A DNA stretch of 64,000 nt from Streptomyces sp. NBC_01788 (GCF_035917575.1 NZ_CP109090.1:6014001-6078000); one strand, 5' to 3'. Positions 25,841-35,093 are shown, counted from the stretch's first letter. Program-made: numbers and translations. Notes: generated by a model not told the origin, from the sequence alone.

Positions 25841-28800
25841 ATGCGTTTCCGTCCCATGTCCCTGCTGCTGGCCGCGGTGCTCGCGACCGGCGGCGCCACC
25901 CCTGCCCTCGCGGCGTCCGCCGCGCCACCGGGACCCGGTCCCGCCCTGGTCCAGGACGCGACCGCGTACGTGGACCCGCTGATCGGCACCAGGAACGGCG
26001 GCAACGTCTTCCCGGGCGCCGTCGCCCCGTTCGGCATGCTCTCCTTCAGCCCCGAGAACACCCGCGGCGACGCCACGAGGACGGCCGCGCCCGGCGGCTA
26101 CCAGTACGACGCGACCCGCATCCGCGGCTTCAGCCTCACCCACATGTCCGGCACCGGTTGCGCGGGCGGCAGCGGCGACATCCCCTTCTTCCCGTACGCG
26201 GGGAAGGTCACCACCTCACCGGCGAGCGACACCAAGGACGCCGTCTACGCCTCCGACTTCCGCCACTCCGACGAGACCGCCGAGCCCGGCCACTACAAGG
26301 TGGGCCTCGCCTCCGGAGTCACCGCCGACCTCACGGCCACGGCCCGCACCGGCTCGGCCCGCTTCACCTACCCCGCGGACCAGCCCGCCTCGCTTCTCAT
26401 CCGTACCGCCAACTCCCAGGTGGGCTCGACCGGTTCGTCGGTCACCATCGACCCGGCGAAGCGCACCGTCTCCGGCTCCGTCACCTCCGGGAACTTCTGC
26501 GGCTACCTCGACCCCGAGGGCCGGCGCGCCTACTACACCCTGTACTTCACCGCCCGCTTCGACCGCCCCTTCACGGCTTCCGGCACCTGGCAGGACGACA
26601 AGCTGAACCCGGGCGCGACCTCGGCGACCGGCGGCACGGGCGGCTTCGCGAACGGCGGCAGGCCCGTGGCGGGCAAGGGCGCCGGCGGCTACGTCGAGTT
26701 CGCCCCCGGCACCGGCCCGGTCGGCGTCAAGGTCGGCGTCTCCTACGTCAGTCAGGCCGGCGCCGAGGCCAACCTGGCCGCGGAGAACCCGCCCCAGCGC
26801 TCCTTCGACTCGGTCAAGGACGCGGCCCGCCGCGCCTGGCGGGACCGACTGCGCGCGATCCGCGTCGGCGGCGGCACCGACGACGAGCGCACCACCTTCT
26901 ACACCGCGCTCTACCACGCCCTGCTCCACCCGAACGTCATCAGCGACGCCGACCGCCGGTATCGCGGCGCCGACGACAAGGTCCACACCGTGGGCCGCGG
27001 CCACCAGGCCCAGTACGGCACCTTCTCCGGCTGGGACGTCTACCGCGACCAGGTGCAGCTGCTGACCCTGCTCAGCCCGGACACCGGTTCGGACATCGCC
27101 CAGTCCCTGTACGAGCTGGCCGGCCAGAACGGCGGTGTCTGGGACCGCTGGCTGCACGGCGCGAGCGGCACCCACGTCATGAACGGCGACCCCTCGCCGA
27201 CCGCCCTCGCCGGCATCCACGCCTTCGGCGGCACCGGCTTCGACCTGAAGGGGGCCCTCGCCTCCCTGGTGAAGGCGGCGACCGTGCCGACCGAGCGGGA
27301 CCTGTCCCCGGCGGGCAAGCCGGTCCTGTCGGCCGGCCAGCGGCCCTCCCTGGACAAGTACCTGAAGCTGCACTACATGCCGTCCGTCTCCAACGCCTGG
27401 GGCGGCGCGGCCGAAACGCTGGAGATGTCCACGGCCGACTTCGCCCTGGCCCAGCTCGCCGACGCGGCCGGGCAGAAGAAGACCGCCGCCGCCTTCGCCG
27501 AGCGCGCCCAGTGGTGGCAGAACAACTTCAACGTCGCGGCCCACTCCTCCGGCGGCTACATCGCCAACCGCAAGGCCGACGGCAGTTGGGTCACCGGCTT
27601 CACCCCGGACACCGGCAACGGCTTCGTCGAGGGTTCGGCGGCCCAGTACACCTGGATGGTCCAACACAACCCGGCCGGCCTGTTCGCGGCGATGGGCGGC
27701 CGGGAGACGGCGCTGGCCCGCCTGGACGACTTCTTCCACAACGCCGACGGCGGTTGGGCGTTCACCGGCAACGGCGGCGCCAAGTCCGAACTCGACAACG
27801 AGCCCTCGATCAACGTCCCCTACCTGTACGACTACGCGGGCGCGCCCTACAAGACGCAGGAGACCGTCCGCGCGGCCATGCGGCAGCTGTGGACCACGCA
27901 GCCGGGCGGTATCCCCGGCAACGACGATCTCGGCGCGATGTCCGCCTGGTACGTCTTCTCCGCGCTCGGCATGTATCCGCAGGTGCCCTCTCGCGCCGAA
28001 CTCGTGCTGGCCTCACCGCTGTTCGAGCGGATCGACATCCAACGCCCGCACGGCAGGGGCATCTCCGTGCGCGCCACGGGAGCGGCGGCCGGATCCCCGT
28101 ACGTCCGGTCCCTGAAGGTGAACGGCCGGGCGAGCGACCGCCCCTGGCTGCCGGCGAGCTTCGTCCGTGACGGCGGCCGGCTCGACTACACCCTCGCGTC
28201 CACCCCGGACCGCGCCTGGGGCAGCGCCGCGTCCGCCGCCCCGCCCTCCTTCCGCCAGGGCGAGCAGCCGTACCAGATCGGTGTGGGCCCGACCGCGGCG
28301 ACGCTCGCGCCCGGCGGCAGCACGACGATCGGGGTCCGCGCCCTCTCCCTGAACGGCGGCCAGGGCCCCGAGGTGCGCTTCAGCGTCCGCACCCCGTCCG
28401 GTGTCACGGCCACCCCCGCCGAGGGCACGGTGACCGACGGCGCCCGACAGATCACGCTCACCGCCGCCCCGGACGCCGAACAGGGCTTCTACGACACGCA
28501 GGTCACGGTCACCTCCGGCAGCCAGTCCTACGAGCAGCCGGTGTCCCTGACGGTGGCGGCCCCGGGCAGCCTGCTGGCCGCCTACGACAACACCGGGATC
28601 TCGGACGACGAGGGCGAACACGACGAGGCCGACTACGACGGGGGCGGCTGGAGCTACTCCCGCCAGGCCCTCGCGGCGGCCGGCCTGACCCCGGGCGGGC
28701 AGGGCACGGTGAACGGCCTGTCCTTCACCTGGCCCAACTCGCCCAGCGGGCGCCCGGACAACGCCTCGGGAGCCGGCCAGAGCATCGAACTGAGGACGCC

Positions 28801-29125
28801 CGCTTCCCGGTTGTCCTTCGTCGGCAGCGCGGTCAACGGCAACCAGCAGACGAAGGCCACCGTCACCTACACCGACGGCACCACGGGCACCGTCGACCTC
28901 TCCTTCACCGACTGGACCGTCGGCGGGGGCGGCGGCACCGTCCAGTTCGGGAACACGGTGGTGGCCAGGACCGCGTACCGCAACGTCGCGGGCGCGGACC
29001 AGGACAAGGTGACCACCTACGTCTTCGCCACCGCGCCGTACGAGGCCCCGGCGGGCAAGCGGATCAGCGGCGTGCGGCTGCCCGGCAACGCCGACCTGCA
29101 CGTCTTCACCGTCGCCACGGGCTGA
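25841..29125 (+). CDS. Secreted GH92 alpha-mannosidase
   Basis: 1094-residue exo-acting alpha-mannosidase that would trim alpha-linked mannose from N-glycans or mannans outside the cell. A Sec signal (MRFRPMSLLLAAVLATGG, cleavage near ALAAS, residue 28) is followed by the GH92 fold: YVDPLIGTRNGGNVFPGAVA, HMSGTGC, the catalytic-domain stretch GWDVYRDQVQLLTLL, GFVEGSAAQYTWMVQHN and the base motif GIPGNDDLGAMSAW. GH92 enzymes are Ca-dependent inverting hydrolases. Residues about 840-920 form an Ig-like domain and the last 170 a beta-sandwich (AAYDNTGISDD) probably used for carbohydrate binding. ATG 25841 has AAGGAGG. Shares its operator sequence with the convergent GH92 gene. Confidence 0.92.
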   Translation: MRFRPMSLLLAAVLATGGATPALAASAAPPGPGPALVQDATAYVDPLIGTRNGGNVFPGAVAPFGMLSFSPENTRGDATRTAAPGGYQYDATRIRGFSLTHMSGTGCAGGSGDIPFFPYAGKVTTSPASDTKDAVYASDFRHSDETAEPGHYKVGLASGVTADLTATARTGSARFTYPADQPASLLIRTANSQVGSTGSSVTIDPAKRTVSGSVTSGNFCGYLDPEGRRAYYTLYFTARFDRPFTASGTWQDDKLNPGATSATGGTGGFANGGRPVAGKGAGGYVEFAPGTGPVGVKVGVSYVSQAGAEANLAAENPPQRSFDSVKDAARRAWRDRLRAIRVGGGTDDERTTFYTALYHALLHPNVISDADRRYRGADDKVHTVGRGHQAQYGTFSGWDVYRDQVQLLTLLSPDTGSDIAQSLYELAGQNGGVWDRWLHGASGTHVMNGDPSPTALAGIHAFGGTGFDLKGALASLVKAATVPTERDLSPAGKPVLSAGQRPSLDKYLKLHYMPSVSNAWGGAAETLEMSTADFALAQLADAAGQKKTAAAFAERAQWWQNNFNVAAHSSGGYIANRKADGSWVTGFTPDTGNGFVEGSAAQYTWMVQHNPAGLFAAMGGRETALARLDDFFHNADGGWAFTGNGGAKSELDNEPSINVPYLYDYAGAPYKTQETVRAAMRQLWTTQPGGIPGNDDLGAMSAWYVFSALGMYPQVPSRAELVLASPLFERIDIQRPHGRGISVRATGAAAGSPYVRSLKVNGRASDRPWLPASFVRDGGRLDYTLASTPDRAWGSAASAAPPSFRQGEQPYQIGVGPTAATLAPGGSTTIGVRALSLNGGQGPEVRFSVRTPSGVTATPAEGTVTDGARQITLTAAPDAEQGFYDTQVTVTSGSQSYEQPVSLTVAAPGSLLAAYDNTGISDDEGEHDEADYDGGGWSYSRQALAAAGLTPGGQGTVNGLSFTWPNSPSGRPDNASGAGQSIELRTPASRLSFVGSAVNGNQQTKATVTYTDGTTGTVDLSFTDWTVGGGGGTVQFGNTVVARTAYRNVAGADQDKVTTYVFATAPYEAPAGKRISGVRLPGNADLHVFTVATG

Positions 29126-29145
29126 CCGGTCCGCCGGGCGGCAGG

Positions 29146-29174
29146 AAGGGGCGGGCCCGGCGGGCCCGCCCCTT
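29146..29174. terminator. Bidirectional terminator between the GH92 genes
   Basis: Perfect 13-bp stem AAGGGGCGGGCCC / GGGCCCGCCCCTT with a GGC loop. Confidence 0.9.
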
Positions 29175-29197
29175 CGCCATGCCGGATGCTCGGCGGC

Positions 29198-32100
29198 TCA
29201 GGCCAGCAGCTCCACCTCCGCGAGCGTCGCGGTGCCGTCCAGGACCAGGCGGTACTTCTGGTAGGTGCCCGGAGAGGCGATGGTGAAGGGCCGGGTCTGC
29301 TTGTTCCAGGCGAAGGACTCGCCCGAGCGCTGGTCCACCGTCTTCCAGGTCGTGCCGTCGGTGGAGGCCTGGAGCGTCCAGCCGGCCGGGGCCTTGGCGC
29401 GGTCGGCGGACGAGGTCAGGGTGTACTGGACCGCCTTGACGGGCCCGGACACCGGCAGGTCCACCGTCGTCACCGCGGCCTCCGTCGACGAGGTGTCGTC
29501 GAACAGCGCCCCGGCGCCCTTCAGCACGTCCGCCCGCGGGCTCGGCGCCTTGTCACTCGTCGTGATCGACACCGGCGCCGCGTCCTTGCCCGTGCCCCAC
29601 GACGAGGGCCGCGGGCCCATGTCGAACTGCAGGACACCACCCTTGGACAGCAGGGAGTGGGGCAGGCTCGTCGAGTTCCACGCCTTGCCGTTGAACCGCA
29701 CGCCCTGCACGTACACGTTCTTGGCGCTGTTCTTCGGGGCCTGGATCACCAGATCGCGGCCGCCGTCCAGATGCAGCGTCGCCTTGGTGAACAGCGGGGA
29801 GCCGATGGCGTACTCGCCGCTGCCCATGGCCAGCGGGTAGAAGCCGAGAGCGGAGAACAGGTACCAGGCCGACTGCTCGCCGTTGTCCTCGTCGCCGTGG
29901 TAGCCCTGGCCGATCTCGCTGCCCACGTACAGCCGGGAGAGCGCCTCACGGACGTTCGCCTGCGCCTTCCACGGCTGCCCCGCCGCGTCGTACATGTAGA
30001 TCACGTGGTGGGCGACCTGGTTGGAGTGGCCGTACTGGCCCATCCGCACGTCCCGCGCCTCGGTCATCTCGTGGATGACACCGCCGTAGGACCCGACGAA
30101 CTCCGGGCCGGCCGTCTCGGGCGTGGCGAAGTAGGTGTCCAGCTTGTCGGCCAGGCCCTTCTGCCCGCCGTACAGGTTCGCCAGGCCCCGGCTGTCCTGC
30201 GGGGCGGTGAAGGCGTAGCCCCAGCCGTTGGTCTCCGTGTAGTCGTAGCCCCACACGCGCGGGTCGTACTTCGAGGAGTCCAGGCGCCAGTTGCCCCGGG
30301 CGTCGCGGCCCTGGAAGAAGCCGACCCGGGAGTCGAACAGGTTCACGTAGTCCTGGGCCCGGTTGAGGAAGTAGTCCGCCTCCTCCTTGTAGTGCTTCTC
30401 GCCCGTCTTCCTGTAGAGGGCCTCGCCCATCTTCGCGATGCCGTAGTCGTTGACGTAGCCCTCCATCGCCCAGGACAGGCCCTCGCCGGTGGACGTGCTG
30501 GTGTAGCCGAGGAAGGGCGAGGTGGCCATGCCCTTGCGGCCCACGCCCGAGGACGGAGGCACCACGGTAGCGTTCTTCAGGGCCGCGTCGTAGGCCGCCT
30601 CGGCGTCCATCGGCACGCCCTTGACGTAGGCGTCCGCGAAGGCGACGTCCGAGGAGGTGCCGGTCATCAGGTCGGCGTAGCCGGGGGAGGACCAGCGCGA
30701 GGTCCAGCCGCCGTCCTTGTACTGCTGCACGAAGCCGTCGACCATCTGCCCGGCCTGACCCGGTGTCAGCAGCGAGTACGCCGGCCAGGTGGTCCGGTAG
30801 GTGTCCCAGAAGCCGTTGTTGACGTACACCTTGCCGTCGACGATCTTCGCACCGGTGTGCGTCGGCGTGTCCTGGCTCGGCATCGGTGAGAACGGGGAGG
30901 CGTACTGGTACTTCCCGCCGACCTTCTCGAAGCCGGAGTTCGGGTACAGGTACAGCCGGTACATGCTGGAGTAGAGCGTGGTGAGCTGGTCGGGCGTGGC
31001 GCCCTTGACCTCGACCTTGCCGAGCAGCTTGTCCCAGGTCCGCTGGGCGGACGCCTTGACGGTGTCGAAGGAGGTGCCGTCCGGGACCTCCTGGCGGAGG
31101 TTGTCCTTCGCCTGGTCGAGGCTGATGAGGGAGGTGGCCAGGCGCAGGGTGACCGTACGGTCCTTGCCCGCGTCGAAGCGCAGGTGGCCCTTGACGCCGC
31201 TCGACGAGCCGTCCTTCACCGGCTTGTCGAACGTGCCGTAGACGAACAGCCGGGTGGCGCCGGTGGACAGCCCGGACTTGACGTCCGAGTAGCCGGTGAC
31301 GACGCCGTGCTCCTTGTCCAGGGTCAGGCCCGCCTGCTCGGTGACGTTGTCGAACACCACGCTCGCGTCGTCGCCCGGGTAGGTGAAGCGCAGGACGGCC
31401 GCGTGGTCGGTCGGCGTCATCTCGGCCTTGAGGCCGTTCTCGAAGCGCACCCCGTAGTAGTAGGGCCGCGCGGTCTCGTTCTCGTGCCGGAAGGCGAGCG
31501 CGCGGGCGGCGCGGCCGGTGTCGGGGGTGCCCGCGGCGGCGGACGGCATCACCTGGAAGGTCTGCCGGTCACCCATCCAGGGGCTCGGCTCGTGGCTCAC
31601 GCTGAGCGCCTGGATCGTCGGCAGGTTGTCCTCGTTGTTCGCGCGCGCGTACTCGTAGAGCCAGCTCAGCGAGGACGCGTTGGTCACCGGCGTCCAGAAG
31701 TTGAAGCCGTGCGGCACCGCGGTCGCGGGGAAGTTGTTGCCGCGCGAGAAGCTGCCGCTGGAGTTGGTGCCGCGGGTGGTCAGCGCGTAGTCCGACAGGT
31801 GCGCCTTCGGCTTCTCCTGCGGCACCTGCTTGATCACCACGTCATCCAGCCAGCCGCGGAACTTCGCGGGGCCGGTGGGGGAGTCGTAGGCGAGCAGGAC
31901 CCGGTCGATCGTCTTGCCCGCGGCGACCGAGCCGATCCGGGAGGCCACGTTGTTCCACTGGTTGACGTACAGCGTCCTGGCCGCGCCCTGGCCCTGCGGG
32001 CTCAGGGTGAAACCGTGCTGGTCGGTCGCGCCGAGGCCGCTGAGGTAGGTGCCGTCGGTGAAGGCGAGGTCGACGGCGACGTTGGTGGCGTCGTAGTCGC

Positions 32101-33001
32101 GGTCGCCGTCGGCCATCGACGGGTAGAGGCGGTACGACAGTTGCGTGTCGGGCAGCACCTTGACGTCGACGTCGAAGACCTTGTTGTACGAGTACGCCCG
32201 GCCCTGCGCGGTGTGCCGGCCCGCGTAGCGCAGGGCCCGCTTGCCGGTGTAGCCGGCGCCGGACTTCGCGGTCGGGGAGCCGCTCGGGCCGCGGTCGACC
32301 AGCGAGAGCATGTCCTGCGGGACCGGCGCGTCGTCGCCGCCGGTGGAGAACTGCACATCGGCGAGCTGGAGTATGCCCGAGGCTCCGTTGTTCCTGGTGA
32401 CGTCGAGCCGGAAGTGCTGGTACTGGGCCGGCTCGGCCAGGTCGAAGGTCCTGGTCTGGAACCGTTCGGAGAACTTCTCCCCGGCACGGGTGTCGAGGGC
32501 CTTCCAGTCCTTGCCGTCGGTGGACCCCTTCAGGGTCCAGTCCTTGGGGTCGCGCCCGTCGAAGTCGTTGGCGGACGTGAGGGCGTAACGGGTGATGTTC
32601 ACCGGCTTGTCGAAGTCGAACTCGACCCAGCCGGTGTCCTCAAAGGCCAGCCACTTGGTGCCGGACTCACCGTCGATGAGGTTCTCCTTGACCTCCCCGC
32701 CGCCGGTGTTCTCCGCGCTGGCCCGGACCTCGGTGATGTGGTCGTCCACATTGCCGGGGATGCCGGTGCTGTAGCCGCCGTCCACGCCCGAGGCGCGCTT
32801 GCCGCCGCCCTTGGCGGTGTCGACCGTGTTCAGCCAGTCCGGCGCCGGGTCGCCGGCCTCGAACGAGGAGCTGAACTCCCGGCCGACGGCCGGGGGCTTG
32901 CCGGGCAGGGCGACCGCCGCCCCCTGCGAGCCGGCTGCCGTGACGAAGGCGGCCGTGACGACGACCGCCGGACCCCATCTGTGCCGTACTCTGCGCTGCA
33001 T
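29198..33001 (-). CDS. Secreted multidomain GH92 alpha-mannosidase with two F5/8-type C domains
   Basis: 1267-residue extracellular enzyme. Signal peptide MQRRVRHRWGPAVVV with an Ala-rich core; residues about 85-225 an F5/8 type C (discoidin/CBM32-like) domain (WVEFDFDKPVNITRYALTSA, YQHFRLDVTRN); about 225-410 a beta-sandwich; about 410-1120 the GH92 domain (NNGFWDTYRTTWPAYSLL, WGYAFTAPQDSRGLANLYGG); the last 130 a second F5/8-like domain. The motif around the catalytic base reads GDEDNGEQSAWYLFSALG, different from the GNDDxGxMSAW of the other GH92 here, suggesting another subfamily and linkage preference. ATG 33001 has GGGAGG 10 nt upstream; longer frames run into the operator. GACAACGTTGTC lies 26 bp upstream. 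Confidence 0.9.
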   Translation of the reverse strand: MQRRVRHRWGPAVVVTAAFVTAAGSQGAAVALPGKPPAVGREFSSSFEAGDPAPDWLNTVDTAKGGGKRASGVDGGYSTGIPGNVDDHITEVRASAENTGGGEVKENLIDGESGTKWLAFEDTGWVEFDFDKPVNITRYALTSANDFDGRDPKDWTLKGSTDGKDWKALDTRAGEKFSERFQTRTFDLAEPAQYQHFRLDVTRNNGASGILQLADVQFSTGGDDAPVPQDMLSLVDRGPSGSPTAKSGAGYTGKRALRYAGRHTAQGRAYSYNKVFDVDVKVLPDTQLSYRLYPSMADGDRDYDATNVAVDLAFTDGTYLSGLGATDQHGFTLSPQGQGAARTLYVNQWNNVASRIGSVAAGKTIDRVLLAYDSPTGPAKFRGWLDDVVIKQVPQEKPKAHLSDYALTTRGTNSSGSFSRGNNFPATAVPHGFNFWTPVTNASSLSWLYEYARANNEDNLPTIQALSVSHEPSPWMGDRQTFQVMPSAAAGTPDTGRAARALAFRHENETARPYYYGVRFENGLKAEMTPTDHAAVLRFTYPGDDASVVFDNVTEQAGLTLDKEHGVVTGYSDVKSGLSTGATRLFVYGTFDKPVKDGSSSGVKGHLRFDAGKDRTVTLRLATSLISLDQAKDNLRQEVPDGTSFDTVKASAQRTWDKLLGKVEVKGATPDQLTTLYSSMYRLYLYPNSGFEKVGGKYQYASPFSPMPSQDTPTHTGAKIVDGKVYVNNGFWDTYRTTWPAYSLLTPGQAGQMVDGFVQQYKDGGWTSRWSSPGYADLMTGTSSDVAFADAYVKGVPMDAEAAYDAALKNATVVPPSSGVGRKGMATSPFLGYTSTSTGEGLSWAMEGYVNDYGIAKMGEALYRKTGEKHYKEEADYFLNRAQDYVNLFDSRVGFFQGRDARGNWRLDSSKYDPRVWGYDYTETNGWGYAFTAPQDSRGLANLYGGQKGLADKLDTYFATPETAGPEFVGSYGGVIHEMTEARDVRMGQYGHSNQVAHHVIYMYDAAGQPWKAQANVREALSRLYVGSEIGQGYHGDEDNGEQSAWYLFSALGFYPLAMGSGEYAIGSPLFTKATLHLDGGRDLVIQAPKNSAKNVYVQGVRFNGKAWNSTSLPHSLLSKGGVLQFDMGPRPSSWGTGKDAAPVSITTSDKAPSPRADVLKGAGALFDDTSSTEAAVTTVDLPVSGPVKAVQYTLTSSADRAKAPAGWTLQASTDGTTWKTVDQRSGESFAWNKQTRPFTIASPGTYQKYRLVLDGTATLAEVELLA

Positions 33002-33026
33002 GCGCGGCGTCCCTCCCTGCGTTTCG

Positions 33027-33038
33027 GACAACGTTGTC
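33027..33038 (-). promoter_or_regulatory. LacI-type operator upstream of GH92 gene 2
   Basis: Perfect palindrome GACAACGTTGTC, same core as at 25613-25624. Confidence 0.65.
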
Positions 33039-33230
33039 AGCTCTGTACGCAAGGACCAGTAGGGAGCCAAGTGGCCAGTGATGTCAAGGGTGTTGGGTGT
33101 GGCATTCGGGCGCAAAGGCGCGGATATATCCGTCAACGGAAGCCCATGGGCGGCTCATATTCCGCGTGAGGTCTCAACTCGGAAAAGACCCGCGGCGAAC
33201 CTTGCTTCTGATCTTGCTCCGCTGACCGGA

Positions 33231-33246
33231 AGTGGACTATACCTGT
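33231..33246. promoter_or_regulatory. dre-like DasR box
   Basis: AGTGGACTATACCTGT matches the DasR consensus AGTGGTCTAGACCACT at 12 of 16 positions by eye. It lies on the far side of the tnpB element from ngcE, 230 bp upstream of the GH92 gene. Confidence 0.3.
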
Positions 33247-33465
33247 CGGCGTCCGCGCGACCGTGAGACCGGCCGGAAGCGGACCCGGGGGAGTCGGAAA
33301 GGGTGGTACGACGTGCCAAACACGCCAACCTCTTTGGTTTTAGGCCGTTTCTGGTGGATGACGCACGAAGCACTCCTGCACGGCCCAGCCTCATCCGACC
33401 GCGGTGCAGTCGAGAATCGTCCGGTTCCCCGCCTGAGTCCTGGAGGAGAAAGCGAGGACTTGAGC

Positions 33466-33510
33466 GTGACTCCACCCACGCGTTGGCGCGCGGGCTTCCC
33501 GCGTCGCCTG
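33466..33510 (-). ncRNA. Candidate 3' end of the TnpB omega (guide) RNA and element right end
   Basis: Just after the tnpB stop the minus strand reads a hairpin with arms CCCGCGCG and CGCGTGGG (loop CCAA), followed by TGGAGTCAC. This is the form found at the right end of IS605/IS1341-type elements, where the omega RNA scaffold ends and the guide begins. The guide would then start with GCTCAAGTCCTCGC below 33466. The 5' part of such RNAs overlaps the tnpB 3' end; its start cannot be placed. Confidence 0.4.
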
Positions 33511-34719
33511 CTAAGCAGCCTCGCGGAGGGCCAGCCCGGCCCTGTTGACGATATTGCGTGCGCCGACATGGTCCGCATTGGCGAAGAAACCACAGGAGAC
33601 GCAGGCGAACTTCGCTTGGGTGACGCGGTTCTCCTTCGACACGTGCCCGCATGTGGGGCAGGTGCGCGAGGTGTTGCGGGCGTCCACCGGGATCAGGAGG
33701 CGACCGGCACTCTCAGCCTTGTTCGCCAGGATCCTGAAGAACTGTCCCCAACCCGCATCCAGAATACTGCGGTTGAGGCCAGCCTTGGCGGCAGCCTTGT
33801 TGGGAAGGAACGCTCCCTCGTCGGCCGGGTCGGGCTTGGGCTTCGGGGCGCGGGTCATGTCTGCGATGTTCAGCCGCTCGTGCACGATCACGTCGTTGTC
33901 GCGGATCAGCGCGTTCGTGGCCTTGTGATGGTGGTCGAGGCGCTGACGCCGAACCTTGGCGTGCAGCTTGGCGACTTTCCGAGCGGCTGCTCGGTGCTTC
34001 TTGGACCGTTGGCGGGTGCGCTTGGGGAAGCTGTCCAGGTGCCGTTGTGCGTCGGCCAAGGCATTGGCGGTGGCCTGGAGGAAGCGCGGATTCTCGGCGT
34101 GCTTGCCGTTGGAGTCGGTGAAAAAGTGCACCGTACCCATGTCGATGCCCACGATGTTGCCGGTGGCATCCAGGGGCTCGGTCGGCACCTCGTCGCACGC
34201 GAGAACTGCGTACCAGCGCTTGCCCTCGCGTTTTACCGAGACCGTCTTCACCCGCCCCTTCACCTTCCGGTGCTGGTGCACGCGCACGTGCCCGACGCCT
34301 TGGAGACGTACGCGAGTCTGGCGGTCGTGAGGGGTGGAGTCCCAGCGGCAGCCGTCCCCGTCCTTCGGGAAGACGACGGTGTCGAAGTGCCCGGCGCCTC
34401 TGAATCGCGGGTACCCCGCCTTCTTGCCCTTCCTGACTCGGCGGAAGAACGCCTGGAACGCCTTGTCCAAGCGACGCAACGTCGCCTGCTGCGAGCTGAA
34501 GGACCAGTGGCCTTGGTGCTCCGGGTCGAACGTCCGGATCTCCTTCAACTGCGCGGAATGGTCGCCGTATTTGATGTGCGTCCTCGACGGGTGCCGGTAA
34601 GCGTCACGCCGCTCCTGCAAGGCGCCGTTGTAGAGCGAGCGGTGGTCTCGCAGCATCTCTGTCAGGGCCTGGGCCTGCCGGGCAGTGGGGCGAAGCCGGA
34701 ACTTGTACGCGCGGATCAT
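33511..34719 (-). CDS. tnpB: TnpB, RNA-guided nuclease of IS200/IS605 family
   Basis: 402 residues, full length. N-terminal part IRAYKFRLRPTARQAQAL and FQAFFRRVRKGKKAGYPRF; the RuvC active site appears intact: Asp in GIDMGTVHFF (RuvC-I), Glu in VIVHERLNIADM (RuvC-II) and Asp in NADHVGARNIVNRA (RuvC-III). A four-cysteine zinc ribbon (CPTCG and CVSCG) sits before the last motif. TnpB proteins cut DNA next to a transposon-associated motif using an omega RNA and are the ancestors of Cas12. ATG 34719 is preceded by AGGGG about 9 nt upstream. No TnpA transposase is present, so movement would need help in trans. Confidence 0.92.
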   Translation of the reverse strand: MIRAYKFRLRPTARQAQALTEMLRDHRSLYNGALQERRDAYRHPSRTHIKYGDHSAQLKEIRTFDPEHQGHWSFSSQQATLRRLDKAFQAFFRRVRKGKKAGYPRFRGAGHFDTVVFPKDGDGCRWDSTPHDRQTRVRLQGVGHVRVHQHRKVKGRVKTVSVKREGKRWYAVLACDEVPTEPLDATGNIVGIDMGTVHFFTDSNGKHAENPRFLQATANALADAQRHLDSFPKRTRQRSKKHRAAARKVAKLHAKVRRQRLDHHHKATNALIRDNDVIVHERLNIADMTRAPKPKPDPADEGAFLPNKAAAKAGLNRSILDAGWGQFFRILANKAESAGRLLIPVDARNTSRTCPTCGHVSKENRVTQAKFACVSCGFFANADHVGARNIVNRAGLALREAA

Positions 34720-35093
34720 GGCGCTGCCCCTGTGTGCTGTGGCCGGAGACGCTCCCGCTGGGCGTGGTCGGGCATCGCCTCAGACGCCATGACCTGCCAC
34801 CCCCGTTCGTCGGCATTCTGCTCGATCGGCTCACGCGGTCGGACCGCGACACGGTCGCCGAGGACTGTTCGGCCGTACGTCGAGAACCACACCGCGCACA
34901 GCCTGAGATCGAACTCGCCGGAGGGGCGAAGAACCTCGCTATCCGCGGTCAAGCTGGAACCTTGCCTGCGTAGCGTATCCAACGGTACACCGTTCGTGAC
35001 AGTCGCAGGCCGGGCTCCGCGCCACGCCGTGGCTCGACTGACGATTCGATCTCCCCACCGGCCGAGGCCGGTGGCTCCCTCGAAAGGAATCTG
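34720..35093. other. Region between tnpB and ngcE, with a hairpin before the ngcE SD
   Basis: 374 bp without a convincing gene. CCACCGGCC (35055-35063) pairs with GGCCGGTGG (35066-35074), placing a 9-bp hairpin directly 5' of the ngcE SD (GAAAGGAA). It could be part of an element end or a leader structure. Confidence 0.4.

Larger units (their letters stand above)
33466..34740 (-). mobile_element. IS605/IS1341-type element carrying tnpB only
   Basis: A tnpB gene with a right-end-like hairpin (33466-33510) and no tnpA within reach. The left end is not resolved; the upper coordinate is only the region just upstream of the tnpB start. It occupies the GH92-ngcE intergenic region. Confidence 0.5.

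Noticed and set aside
33001..33136. 45-residue N-terminal extension of GH92 gene 2
   Set aside because: It would place the operator palindrome inside the gene and remove the signal peptide from the N-terminus; ATG 33001 has a good SD.
31184..33169. 661-codon plus-strand frame opposite GH92 gene 2
   Set aside because: Low-complexity antisense translation; the GH92 reading frame is unambiguous.
34720..35093. A second tnpB remnant in plus orientation before ngcE
   Set aside because: Only a hairpin resembles an element end; no TnpB motif was found in any plus-strand frame.
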